DNA from: Caenorhabditis elegans | Taxonomy: Eukaryota > Nematoda > Chromadorea > Rhabditida > Rhabditidae | Length of the DNA: 64,000 bases | Assembly: GCF_000002985.6 (NCBI RefSeq) | Contig: NC_003279.8 | Location: 8,494,001 to 8,558,000, forward strand | Reading direction: 5' to 3' | Shown here: positions 40,494-52,800 of the stretch, piece after piece | Numbering within the stretch: position 1 is the stretch's first letter | Layout of the letters: every line of letters starts with the position of its first letter | Notes under the pieces: generated by a model | Told to the model about the DNA's origin: nothing | Database searches by the model: none | What the model saw: the letters and a program-made list of their open reading frames with translations, nothing else | Position numbers and translations under genes: made by a program

Positions 40494-43400
40494 TCTCTGT
40501 TTTTCAAATTCAATGCATCTGGAAACTAAATCAAATTTTAGAAATTGTCAAGTTATTCATGAAGAGAGCAAGTGTAAAATAAAATAGGGATTATTATTGA
40601 AATATTGTTGTCAACAATCTAAAGAAAATACCAAAAATTCTTAAATTCAACTACAAAATCTATTTCATTACTGGTTTGGAAAAAAAAAACTCAGAACTAT
40701 ATTATAACATTTACTACTCTGTACTTTTTCCACACTTTGATATGCACCTTTAAATAATTGTATATTGTTATTTATTCGTATTTTCTTGTAATTTTATATT
40801 TTTCTTGTAACTAAAGTAAATGCTTTTCTAAAAACAAGCAACAGGGTGATAGTCAGAGTTTAAAAAAATCAGAAAACATTAATCGCAGTTCTAAAATATC
40901 ATTTTGCAGTATGATGAAACGGTTTTTTTCAATGGCACCTTTCTAAAAAAAATATACAAATATTTTTATTAGAGACTGAGATTCTTTCCGATAAAATTTA
41001 TCGGATAAATATAAATTTCCTCCCAAAAAATTCGAAAAACTGAAATTTATTTGTTTTGGAAATTATATTTAAAACTTATAAACTAAATTTTTGATAACTT
41101 ATGAACAACAAATTGAACTACAAATTTTATGATTTTCAGAAATTTTTTGATAAAATGATCAGTCACAGACAATTATTTGGCTAAAAATTTCCAAAAATTA
41201 ACTTTTTACCTGAATTTTCTGAAACTTCATAAACTTGTTTTTAACTACGAGTTATAAAAAATAAGCGGTACTTGTGTATTATACCCCCCGCCGTTTAAAA
41301 AAACGAATTTTGTAATTTATAAAATGAATACGTGTGGACTTTTAGGCTTAGGAAAACAACATTCCTACGCCTAACGAGGAAAATGGGTATCACGTTTAAT
41401 TTAAGTCGATAAATTAATAGAAATTTGTTTAATTTTTTAAATGGCGGGGGTATAATACACAAGTACCAAATAAACTAACAACAAACTTCAAAATCTTTTG
41501 AGGCCATTTTTGAATGTTAAAAGAATATCTTCTTCTAGTTATTTTCTTCATATATCGTATTTCCTCACTATCAGTCTTACACTGATATTTTACCAAACGA
41601 ACCGTACTTTGCGGGAATTCAGTATATTGTTTTTTGGGTGAAATTAATGAGGAAATTTTAAAACGCCTTTGAAATGGTGGAAGGTCTACATGACTAATAG
41701 ATGAAGTACGGTAAGTTGGCCGAGTTGCATTATTCGTCTCGTTCAAGAGGATAACGTTAATTGAATTTTAAGAATAACACATTTTCTAAAACTCAAAACA
41801 AACAAACAATTTTGAATAAAATGGCGTTATAGAAAAATCTGAAAAGAAAAAAAATTAAATTCAAGAAACGGGGGTGAGAGTGAAAAAAAAAACTAATTTT
41901 CGCTGTCACATATGTGGCAAAATGAACTAGTAGTATTTCTCTGAAGAAGTATTGCACCTGCTCCTTTCTCTCTATCACTCTTTCACTCTTTTTCTCACTT
42001 TTCTCATCAGAAATCTGCCATTTATTCGACTGTGGTTATGCTCATTGGAGCATTCGAGCTGAAGATGAAGTTCGATAAGACACGTGATAATGTGACGTGG
42101 AATTGAAACCAAAAAATAATAAGTGTTGAAGACAAGTTGTTTTACTTTTCCAAAAGTTTCAGAAAGTGTATCCGTACAAAATCTCTTTTGTTGTTGTTTT
42201 AAAGCAATCAATATTAACTCAATGACTACAAAACCAATCAAAACTCTACATGGAGAGCCAGACAGAGTTGTGTTGGAAAAATAATGAGATGTTAAAAAAC
42301 AGGTTTCTGTTTTCTGAACATTTGTATCTGTCTGATGTGTGAGCAAATGAAATTAAGATGTTGACTAATATAACAAGACGATCTTTCAGAATAAATTACC
42401 GTTTTACTATTACATATTTTGCTGTGCACTTTTTTAGTATAAAAAGTTGTGATTTTCATTTTTTTAAATGTTACATCAACAGTTTAAACCTAGGTTGTTT
42501 TGGATTTTATCAGCATACGGGCTCGTAAAAGAGAAGAGGAGACGAGGTTACGCCTTCGGCAACATCCGAAATTGCCGATTGCCGGAAATTTTGAAAAACG
42601 GCAATTGTTGGAATTGCCGAATGCCGAAAAAACTTCCGGAAAGAAATGTTGTGCACTTCTATTCATTTTTGAGTCTAGACATGTATTTTCTTGCAAAATT
42701 TCCGTATTTTTGTTTAAATATTAGACCAAGTAGTATTAAACTAGGTCATATGGTCTTAAACTTCAAAGGCGTACACGTTATCTTCAATAACGCTTACGAC
42801 ATGCTGAAAAAAATCAATTAACTTTGTTATTTTTTGAAAACCAGTTAGGTCTGAAAACTGCCGAGAATATCTTTAACAACTGCCGGTGTATTGTTTGAAA
42901 CCTATTACCCCATTTTCTGTGTTAGTCTTGCGCCCTCCACTTTGACAGCTCATAACGGGGGTTTATTTTGATTTACAAAAAAATTAACTGACACAACATG
43001 TTTTATAATTTGCTCTACACTTTTGAAATTAATTATTTTTTGATATCTGCAAAAGGGACCGAGGGATAAAATATGCAAAAAAAATAATTGGTTGCGATAA
43101 AGTAACTATACGTTCAATAGACTATAGACTATAAATGATCTACGGAGCTAACTGTTATATTTTGAAGGCGAGAAAAGGAGAGAAGACGAGTACCTTATTA
43201 CAAAAGAATAAGGATTAAATAATTGATAGTGAATGAGTCTGATGATCTTTTTCCCTGTCCAAGGATCATTCACAACACCTGCTTGCTAAATTTATCACGT
43301 TTTATCAACTATCGAACTATTACCTTCTCTTCTCTATTTGTATTGCATCCAAATCTATTTTGAAAGCTCATATATTTTTAGTATTTGGTTTTATCAAGAA

Positions 43401-46400
43401 TCAATCGATGCGAAGAAATGTGAAGCATTTCATCTGTAAAATCTTTTGACGAATGTGAAGGAAATTGAGATATGAGTATACTCTACTGAACAATCAAAAT
43501 CGGGGGAAAAACCAGCGAACTATCATGACTTTACTGTTAATTTCTTTTAATTATTGTTTTATAACTGTCTTAAATAATTTACAGAATAATGCATTGAAGA
43601 AGTATTAAAACATTTTGTGGGAATTATATAACTAGAAAACGATAGTGAACATAGACACAAACAGTCGTTCTAAATTATTTTTTTCTTTTTATTTCACTTG
43701 AGTTGTCTTACACTGCTCAACTTGAGTTCCGTTTCTATGGGCAACAAGCAAAAAAAAAAACGGGAGAATATGTTCGTAATTGAACGTGTGCCTCCCAAAG
43801 AAAAATGAAGAAAGAGCAAGGATAAAACAAGTGATATGTATTCCATATTTGATCAACAAAAAAAATCTAAAAGGAAATAACTGAAAGTAAAAACTCCTAC
43901 AGCAACAAAATAGGGATAAGCACGTATTTGTGGGAACCTGGCACAGGCTATGGTAACGGAAAAACTTTTGAATAAAAAGTTAAAAGTAGCCTTATCGTGT
44001 GAAATTAAAGAACCCCGTTTTCTCACATATTTCTGCAAAGATTATTATAACCGAGTTACGGGTTTGTGGAAAGGTGGAGAAGAAATCAAAAATCAGCGTA
44101 GTTTTTGAAGTAAGGCACAAAAAAAAAAGAAACTTGGAAAATATGGTTTAGTTAAAGGTGGACTACGCTCAGTGGGGATTTTGTTTGAACAGCTTTAGCA
44201 AAAGGTTTGTTTTAACGTAAATTTGAATTAAAAGTTAAAGTACATTCACTTCAAAAAATGACGCAATTTTAACGTAAAAATTAAAAACTGAATCATCATA
44301 ATCACAACTCTATTGGGAATATATACAAAGAATGTTTGATAGAAAAGTTAATTAAGTTAAGAGAAGTAGCTCGTGATTTCTTTTCTTTTGATGACGACAC
44401 ATTATCATTATCATCATCAACATCAACTTTATTTACCTATAGCAACCACGTCTACTACTTGGAATAGATAATAACAAAAAATAAAATAGAAAAGAAAAAG
44501 AGACAGAGGTTTGGTAGTGTGGAGGCAGAGCTCCGTGAGCCAAGGGAGTTGACCACAAAATCAGAATTATAATTAACGGGTTTAGAGTTTGAAGAGAAGC
44601 AGAAAATACTCGCACAGCTGTTTTTAGAATTTGAAGATAAAGGTTAATCGAATAATTATTTCTCTTTTTTTCATGTTTATAAAGATTTGAATTTTGGTGA
44701 AACAACAATCCGTTACAAACCACAATTATATTTCATCTGCGTTTTTGATGTTGAATGACTTTGATTTCTTTGCTAATAAATAATACATTTCATGTTTTAT
44801 AACATTCAGACATTTTAGCAACAAATCGTGTTAATAATATTTCAATTTTAGGCAGAAATTCAGCAAAAAAATGAGTAGATCAATGGGTGTCTGAAAAATG
44901 AAAACTTATACTTATTTAAAAATGTTGGCTTTTATCTCCGATATATAACGGGTATCTACTTTTATGAAAACATGACATTAGATCTGTAACCACGCCCTAT
45001 TATGATTTGGGGAGTGAACTTTTATGCTTGACGCACAAATTATTGGATATCGAATCAATTTTTGAAAAAATCTAAAGGTTTCCAATTTCCCGTTGTTTCT
45101 TAAATCTCTGGAAAAACTGCTCTTGTGTTTGATCCATGATTGTGATGCACAACAATTTATACAACCAGTAATACGTTTTTTTTAAATTTTTTCCTTTTTA
45201 TGCTTTGTGTTTTTTTGCCTGATGTTAAATATCCTAGATCAAACTTTGCTTTGGAATTTTTAAAAAATATAACTTTCACGATCTAATGAAAGTGTTAAGG
45301 ATGATCCATATTGTATATTTTATTTATATTTTTGACACACCTTTGAGAAATTGTTGAATTTTGTAGCAGATTTAAAGGTGACTTGCACTTTATCTACTTC
45401 CTAGACGTTTTATCCAAATTTTCCGGTTAGAAGACAGATAAGAAAATGTATTTCTGGTTTAATTTTCAAATCACATATTTTTCCGTGATATCAGAAAATA
45501 AAAAGAATCACCATGAGAATGTACGGTTAAGATGTGAAAATATATGAAATTTAGTTTTCATGAAAAAGAAAATGTGTGTGGGTTTCAGGAATTGGAATCC
45601 TATACAAAGAAAAACATAAGATTTTGATGTTTTATTTCTCACGATCTTATTCGTTTTGACAAATGGTTTTTAGCTTCACTGTTGGCTTGTAGATTACTGT
45701 AAAATTTATACAGATGGGCTCTGTCAATTGTTGCGTTTTGCTTTATACCAAATGAATCCACTCTTAATTATCAAAAATTTTAAAAATATTTGCATCTAAT
45801 TATCTTAAATTTAACCTTTTCGGTTTTTTTTACAAAATAAACATTTTAATTAAAAAAATCCCCACAGGGACAATAATTCTATGAAAACAAATTTATAATT
45901 TTCATTGAGTCATATATGTATATTTTATTAGTTAAGTAAAAGTTATTTAGAAGAAAAAGCAAGAAATACTCGTTAAAAAAATGCAGAAAAGGAGATAAAC
46001 TAACTAACAAAAGCATTCACCCGTTTAATCAATATGAACACTTTTAGGAAATTGGTGTTGAGAGGCGATACATCTCAAGGGCGTCAACTGGTAAAATAAA
46101 CATTTTAAAATAGTTAAATTGATCAGGGAACTATAATAACCAGGGACGGATGACAATTTGAACGTTCGATACAACGAAAATACAGAAAATTCGAAAAGTT
46201 TGGCTTATCGTTATTGGAACTAAGTAAAATTTGACCTTGATAAGTTAGACATATCAAATCGGAAACTCGTCATAATTTCCATGTTTGATTATTAAAAGTT
46301 CTTAGGCGACTCATTCTGACACGTTTCCGATTATTTTCCCCCGTCCCTCCTACACTTCCTTACCAAATCAAAACAACAGCAAAAAAAAGAGAAAATATAT

Positions 46401-46405
46401 AACAA
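40494..46405. other. Gene-free region upstream of gpa-15
   Basis: Nearly 6 kb of AT-rich DNA with no spliced gene I can support. It holds a MITE at 41267-41467 and a fold-back stretch at 42555-42640 made of TTGCCGA/TCGGCAA repeats. It is probably the gpa-15 promoter region together with the 3' flank of the next gene. Confidence 0.45.
41267..41467. mobile_element. MITE (201 bp) with GGTACTTGTGTATTATACCC termini
   Basis: The left end GGTACTTGTGTATTATACCC followed by CCCGCCGTTTAAAAAA is repeated in inverse orientation at the right end (TTTTTTAAATGGCGGGGGTATAATACACAAGTACC), about 33 of 36 positions pairing. The flanks are AAATAAGC and AAATAAAC, a near-perfect 8 bp duplication, which points to the hAT superfamily. 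There is no transposase ORF. Confidence 0.75.
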
Positions 46406-49400
46406 TTAGTTAACTTGGTCATCGAGCATATTGCTAACAGATGAATTAGATACTGTTGGTAAAGATGCACGAGCAGCTGCTTGAGCTTCATATGCAAATT
46501 GAATACTTCTTGACATTACGAGAAAGAATGCAGTGAGTAGAACAATTGCACAAAATAGTTTTGAAATGTTTGTTAATGTTGAGTTATTATAGAAATCGTC
46601 AAGTGGTTTGTGCTCCTCTGTGGCTGCTGTTCCAAATGCCAATCTGGAAATGGGAATTTCGGTAACTAGATTTTCGTTTTAACTGTGTCTTTATAAAAGT
46701 TTTCATAAACATTTTGGGACTGGGAACTTATTTCCTAGTAAAGCTTGAACATGGAAAATACCATGGAAATAAAATACTATCTACCACACCAGGGGTGTGC
46801 GGCAAATCTCCTTTTTTGAAATTTGCCGTGCTCGGCAAATTCGGCAAATTTGCCGCACACCCCTGTACCACACGCAAGCAAAAATATTTGAATAGGTGGT
46901 AGGTACATAGTCAGGCACGCAGGCGCATCTGCACGTACCATGGCTACTTTAGCTGATGAACTTTTCGGAAATTTCTCAATGACTTTTAAAATAATTCATA
47001 TATGGTGAGGTTACCAAATGTTAGCGTCCGTAAGGTTTAAAAAACTTCTTAACATTTAAAAATTAGATTTACCAAAATTGGGCAAAATATTTAGTTTTCT
47101 AATTTTTTTTTTGGAGCACAACTCTTGAAACTTAAAAAATACTTTCATAATATTTTTAACAAACAATCATTTGAATTTTCTAAGCTTCTTTGGTAAAAAA
47201 CTGGTTTTAAATAACTCACTTCCTTGTGGAACTCTGTGTATATGCGGGCATCTGAAAAAAAAACAGTGTTTTTAGGAAACAATGTTTAAAAACACTTACA
47301 TGAACATTTGGAGCCATTCCTGATTCAATACTGTCATCACTGGAACTTGTCGATTGACGACGTTCCAACTTTCGAGACACGGCTCCGAATAACTGAAAAT
47401 TAAAATATTTGTCGTTTGAAATGCAAGATAGAATAGATTATCTGCCTCCTCCAGCAACATTCTTGACTTAGTGGCCTGCTCAGCTGATATCTCTATCCTC
47501 CATCTCTCCCCTCAGCCAGCTCTTCTGAATTCCGACCACCTTTCGGTTAAATTCAAGATTCCTATCATCTCCCCTATACACTCTCCGTGTCCTACTTCCC
47601 AAGACTCCAATAGTTCTCCCATGTTTGACTATAAAAAATGCAACTTCCCCCTCCTCAACAGAGATCTAGCGCGTGTTAACTGGGACTTCGAATTTTGCTC
47701 TCAAAAATCCGTTTCGGAAAAATTTGATCGCCTACTTTCGATTCTTAACAACCTCCTTACTCAACACTGTCCCACTAAGTCAATTAGTGTCTCTAAGTCT
47801 CCTTCACCTTATCACAACATTCATCGAAAACTGAAGCGCCTAAGGAATAAAATCAGCAAGCTTATTCTTTCACGTAAATGTACATTTGAAATTATTAAAA
47901 CCGCGCAATCTAAATACCGAAAACTTTATCGGAACTATAGAAAATACGTGCGCCGTTTTGAAAACGATATAATTCCTAACTCAAATTTTACCAAAATAAG
48001 GCGTCTTATTAATAGTCGCCTCAAATCTCAGAACCTCGTTCCATCCATCATCCTTGACAATAAATCCATTGTCAATGATTCAGAGAAAAGCGAAATTTTT
48101 GCTAAAATCTTCGCCTCTCACTACTCTGACGATTCCAGCCAGTCTCAAAATTCTCTACATAGTCCTTCACCCACATCCCATTCCTCTCTTCAGAATCAAA
48201 CATCCACATCTCTTCATGTAGACTCATTTCAGCCTTATATGATTGAAAGCGTATTGTCGAAGCTTCCCCCTAAATGTGGTTTTTCCCCACACTGCGCCAA
48301 TTTTCTAGTGCTCAAGAAATGTGCTACTCCTCTTGCTTTCCCTCTATCCATTATATACAAACAATCATTTGCCGATTCTAAAATCCCTGACTGCTGGAAA
48401 AAGGCAATAATCATACCAATACCCAAAAAAGGTAATCCTTCTTCCCCCAGCAACTACCGCCCGATAAGCCTCACTGACCCCTTTGTTCGTGTTATGGAGC
48501 GTATTATATGCTCTCGAATTCGCGCTGATTTTGGCCATCTTCTGTCCCCCCATCAACATGGGTTCCTCCACTACAGAAGTTGTCCTTCATCATTAGTTCG
48601 ATCTGTTTCTCTCTACCATTCCCTTCTAAAGAAGGAAAAATCTCTCGATATCATCTTTTTCGACTTTGCTAAGGCATTTGATAAAGTTTCACATAGCATT
48701 CTCTTAGGAAAACTTGCTAAGTTTGGTCTCGAATCTTTAACTTGTTCCTGGTACAAGGAATTTCTTGAAAACAGAACTTTCTCCGTCAAAATCAACAAAT
48801 TTGTTTCGAAAAACTCCTATCCCATCTCTTCAGGTGTCCCACAAGGCTCTGTTTCAGGGCCTTTACTTTTCATTCTTTTTATTAATGATTTATTGATTGA
48901 CCTAGCTCCCACCATAAATATTTCCTGTTTTGCTAATGACGTTAAAATTTTTCACACTGATCCTACTATAATACAAAACTCCATTGATATTATAGTTAGT
49001 TGGTCCAAGTTAAATGAACTTCCTTTAGCTCCAACTAAATCTGCGTTGCTAGCTCTTGGCACTCGTAACAAAAACCAATCATATTCTGTTGATGGTGTCC
49101 CCATTACCCCATCCTCTACTGTTCGAGACTTAGGTCTAATTACTGATTGCAAGCTAAAGTTTGAACACCACATAGTTAAAGTTAGTTGTCTAGCCATGCT
49201 TAGGTCTAAACAAATTCTCAAAGCATTCTCCTCCAATTCCCCAAAGTTCTACGCCCACCTTTATAAAACTTATGTTGCTCCCATTATGAATTATTGCTCT
49301 GAAGTCTATGCTCCCTACTCAAACTCATTGCTTTCAGCAAAACTTGAACAACCTCTAAGGCACTTTACCAAGCGCGTTCTTCAAAGATGCAATACAAAAT

Positions 49401-50277
49401 TCTCATCTTATGAAAATCGACTCAGTATAATGGAGCTCCACTCCACCAGACACAATAGAATTAAGGCTAAATTGAAACTACTGTATAGACTGTTAACAGG
49501 TACCTCTCATTTTTCTAACCTTAGACAATTTGTTACTTTCTCTAGTTCTAATAGGCACCCAATGATTTTAGTTAGGAAGGACAAATGCTCCACACATTTC
49601 TTTGCTCTTATCATCCCAGTCTGGAACAATTTATTCAAAAATGTTACGGTTTTTATGTCCCCATATCAGTTCTGTGAATTTATTGATCTCAACATCCCCC
49701 GGTTATAACTACACTTTTACCTCCATTCTCGTCTTTCTCCCCGTTTCACCTGTTCCCTATTATCTTTTTTTTTTTTTTGTAACTTTTACTCGAGTTGAAC
49801 TCTTTTAGGGTTCGTCTCGTTTTATTTGTTTATTTCTCTTCTTTTAGTTAAATAAACTCAAATTCAATAGAAAGGCGTTTTACGAAGTATCTGTAAACTT
49901 GAAAATATTCATTTTTATTTATGTAAAGCCAAAACATACAAGAATTCTTGAAATTTCTCGAAAACACCAATTTTTGAAATGTGGGCAGTTTGTCTTTGAC
50001 TGGCAATTATGAAAAGTAAACTTTTTGGATTTTTATTTATAATATCCGGTTTGTTTAAATACACCAAAACAAATTTTTATTTAAAATTTCACGAGCATTT
50101 TAATGTTTGAGTCCTTATAAAATTGGTTATTCCGGAAAAATCAACGATAACCGAGTACGAGAATAACTTTTTTTTTAAAGAAATAAGTTCATAGATGAAA
50201 GTTAGTCTCGTGAATTCCATGAATTTGAAATCATCAAATAAAATAATAATTTTCAAAAAACTAACCTTGGCAGCCAT
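46406..50277 (-). CDS. Small single-pass membrane protein of unknown function
   Basis: With the ATG at 50277, exons 50266-50277, 47300-47392, 47220-47251 and 46406-46643 join to 375 nt, 124 aa, in frame throughout. The cytosolic-looking N-terminal part is Ser/Arg-rich (RKLERRQSTSSSDDSIES). A hydrophobic segment, LFCAIVLLTAFFLVM, follows near residue 80. The tail is Ala-rich and polar, ending MLDDQVN. I do not recognise the family. The first exon is open upstream to its acceptor at 50413 without another ATG, so longer isoforms with an alternative first exon are possible. Intron 1 (2.9 kb) carries an antisense LINE at about 47.44-49.88 kb. Confidence 0.7.
46790..46865. mobile_element. 76 bp hAT-type fold-back MITE with perfect 8 bp target duplication
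   Basis: CAGGGGTGTGCGGCAAAT at the left end is exactly inverted at the right end (ATTTGCCGCACACCCCTG), leaving a small loop of GGCAAATTC repeats. The flanking octamer TACCACAC occurs on both sides (46782-46789 and 46866-46873). The CAGGGGTG tip is shared with the element at 2452-2927. It lies in the 46644-47219 intron of the small membrane protein gene. Confidence 0.88.
47441..49880 (+). mobile_element. 5'-truncated non-LTR retrotransposon (CR1/T1-like, Sam-type) with RT ORF
   Basis: A 745-codon open frame runs 47471-49708. It starts at the end of an AP-endonuclease domain (the NSDHLSV motif, last of the EN signatures) and then encodes a full reverse transcriptase region: WKKAIIIPIPKKG, NYRPISLTDP, FFDFAKAFDKVSH, SSGVPQGSVSGPLLF, CFANDVKIF and the C-terminal thumb. 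The element is therefore 5'-truncated, as most LINE copies are. The catalytic F/YADD box reads FANDV, losing its first Asp. The 3' end has a pyrimidine-rich UTR, a T-run at 49770 and an A-rich end near 49850-49880. It is antisense in the intron of the small membrane protein gene. Base composition is less AT-rich than its surroundings. Confidence 0.9.
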
Positions 50278-51905
50278 TGTTACCAACGCTTCAATGCCTT
50301 TTGTGTGAAATTTTGATGTAGTTGCATCTTGAACTTCAGCTGTTGGACGGATTCTGGTGGCTCCATTGCCAGTTATGGTGAACACGGAAATTGATTGTTT
50401 CGACAGTTTGATACTGAAATACTTTATTGGAATTTTGCATTAACTAGTAAAAATATTAAGTTGGAGAGTTGGAAATATTTGAAGAAGAGGAAGAATGAGG
50501 AAACAATATTAGGACATTTTTTTTAAATTTGAAGTTAAAATATTAAAAATGGATGGTGAAGTGCAAGTGGGAATTTTGTCACAATATACTCACAATAAGA
50601 TGGAAAAGTAATACTTTTCAGAGATTTAAAATGTTCAGCCATTCATTCGACATTTTGACACTTCAGCTTTTCAGCTCTTGGTGAAATTCAAGACAATCTT
50701 ACATTTTCAAATTTCTGAAATTTTGCATAATATTATAGAAAATAAATAGATTGACTTCCACAATTATTATATATTATAATTGAGTAATTGACATTTTTTG
50801 ACTGACAAACATTTTCAGAAAAATGAATGAATGCAATTGTTTAAATTCAAGAAAACACGAGTATGAAAAGCGATAAAAATTGAACCGAATTTATTGAAAT
50901 GACTGATGAGACAGACGAAAGTGAGTAGAAAATGAAAAAGAGCAAAAGTGGATACAAGATGGCTCAAATCGCTGATATGCATTGAAATTTCCGGTTTTAT
51001 CAATACCTGACGTGTTTATCTTGTGATATTTAATTCAAGAACACTTTAGAAATGAGTTTGGTATGCACTCCAACTATAAAAAAAAAAAGAAATAAGAAAT
51101 TCAAGACTTTCGAACAAATTTCAAAATGTTCACAATAATAAATTTTATTAAAAGTAGAGTATTGTCTAAAGATTTAGTATATACCAAATATCTTGATTTA
51201 AAATGTTCGGTCGAAGAAATTTTTATAGAAACGTAAGGCATCTTACATGTTCCAACCCCTAATTTGTTCAAACAACAAACGTTTTATCAACATATTAAAC
51301 TCCTAGGAAATTTTTTTGGTCAATTAATAATATTTCAAAAAAAGTTGATAACTTGTACTATGGTAAGACTTTAGGCAGTTTAGTAATATAAAATTAGTTT
51401 AACAATTTTCCCGCTAGCGTTACCCAACCTTAAGACAAAATTCAGATAAATAGCAATTCACAAAGTGCAGAAACATAAACTTAATTTTTAAAGAGAGTAA
51501 AAGCGAGAGTGTTTTCCTAACATCGTGAAAAACTTAACTCTCAATGTTCTAGATTGCAAATCTTAATTTAAAATTCATCGATTTTTTTAACGTTCAGTGT
51601 TCAATTTTTTGGAAAACAATCATAAGAGTTTTCAAATCTAAATATTATTTTCCACTAAAACATAATTTTCTAGTTAGCTAATCTACCAATAAACTTTCGA
51701 TACACATTTATTAATACCCATCAATCTTCTCTCATAAAATGTATTTTAACTTTTGGTCTAGATACTCTTAAATAGAGTAAGCGGAAATCAAAAAGTATCT
51801 AGTTTATATAACACATTTATAATTCTGAAACGCTAAGTCAGTCTAGGAGTCAAAAGTTGAAATGTTATCATTTTTTAACTACGGCACGATGAAGAAAATC
51901 AATTG

Positions 51906-52800
51906 TGTTGTGTCGTGACGACGATAGAGAATAAGAAGGTTTAAAGAATAAGGAGGTTTATTAGGTTTAAAGAATAAGAAGGTTTATTAGTTAAACCGGA
52001 GAAGTGTGGAATAATTCAAAATACAAGAAGAGTTCACAGTGACCCTTTGCTCACGTCGATAACTAGTAAAGGTTCACGTTCCTATCCAACACCTCCCCTC
52101 TTGTACGACAAAAACCACCAAAACTGCCTGGACTCGGAGCAGTGCGACGTCTTCCAGAAGCGGTATATCGACCTCTGTTGCGAGTGGCGGCATGATCAGT
52201 AATGGGAGCTGATCCTCGCACGACCTGTCGGCTTTGGTTTTGACGAAGAGACTGGCTTAGGAGAGTGCCGTGTCGGAAACGATCACCATTTACAGCTATC
52301 TTTCCTTTCGATGGGTCATCCAAATGGGCTTCTTTACCAGCTGCAGGCTTTCCAGTTGTCATCGGGAATCGACTCTTGTTTCTCCCACCTTGTTGGCCGC
52401 GGTTCGTTCTCCTGTCACTTCTATTCTCAGTTCTCTTAGCACAAGCTTCTATTCTCCTAGCATTGCCTGCAACCGACGAGCCAACTTCACGAGAAGAACG
52501 AGATCCAACGATACCATAATCACAAAACACCGACTTTACAGCACAACCTGGAACTCTGGTAACCGAAGACGACGAAACTGAAACATCAAATGCATTAGTT
52601 CCCCTCCCCTCCCCATGGATACCCCTACCGCTACCCGAATTTGGACGAGTAGTTCGCGAACTTTTCCACGTCTTATCATAGACGCTACCCCAGCTATGAC
52701 GGAGTACATGGCGCAGCTGGTTCATATGGACTATCTCAAGTCGCGAACCCAACCGTATCTCGTAGACTGTGATCCAACAAATTGGTTCACAGAAAAGTCA
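51906..52800 (-). mobile_element. 3' fragment of a Ty3/gypsy-like LTR retrotransposon
   Basis: A 229-codon - strand frame (52752-52063) begins with IRLGSRLEIVHMNQLR, the pattern that closes the integrase C-terminal domain of gypsy-type polyproteins. It continues as a basic Arg/Ser/Gly-rich tail. Downstream on the - strand is non-coding DNA with three imperfect copies of a TTTAAACCTTCTTATTC-type unit and AATAAA signals. That DNA ends near TCGTGACGACACAACA, which would fit an LTR edge (start TGTTGTG on + at about 51906). GC content and codon use differ from the AT-rich neighbours. Protease, RT, RNase H and the catalytic core of integrase are absent, so it is a dead fragment. Confidence 0.7.

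Noticed and set aside
41429..41746. 105-codon - strand frame upstream of gpa-15
   Set aside because: Its 3' end is formed by the right arm of the MITE at 41267-41467, and no upstream or downstream exon fits.
42520..42640. TTGCCGA/TCGGCAA repeats as a possible CRISPR-like or fold-back array
   Set aside because: Irregular spacing, no unique spacers; better read as a decayed fold-back repeat in a eukaryotic genome.
52265..52581. + strand frames of 84 and 103 codons at the LTR fragment
   Set aside because: They are antisense shadows of the integrase-tail frame, whose integrase-like motif is on the - strand.
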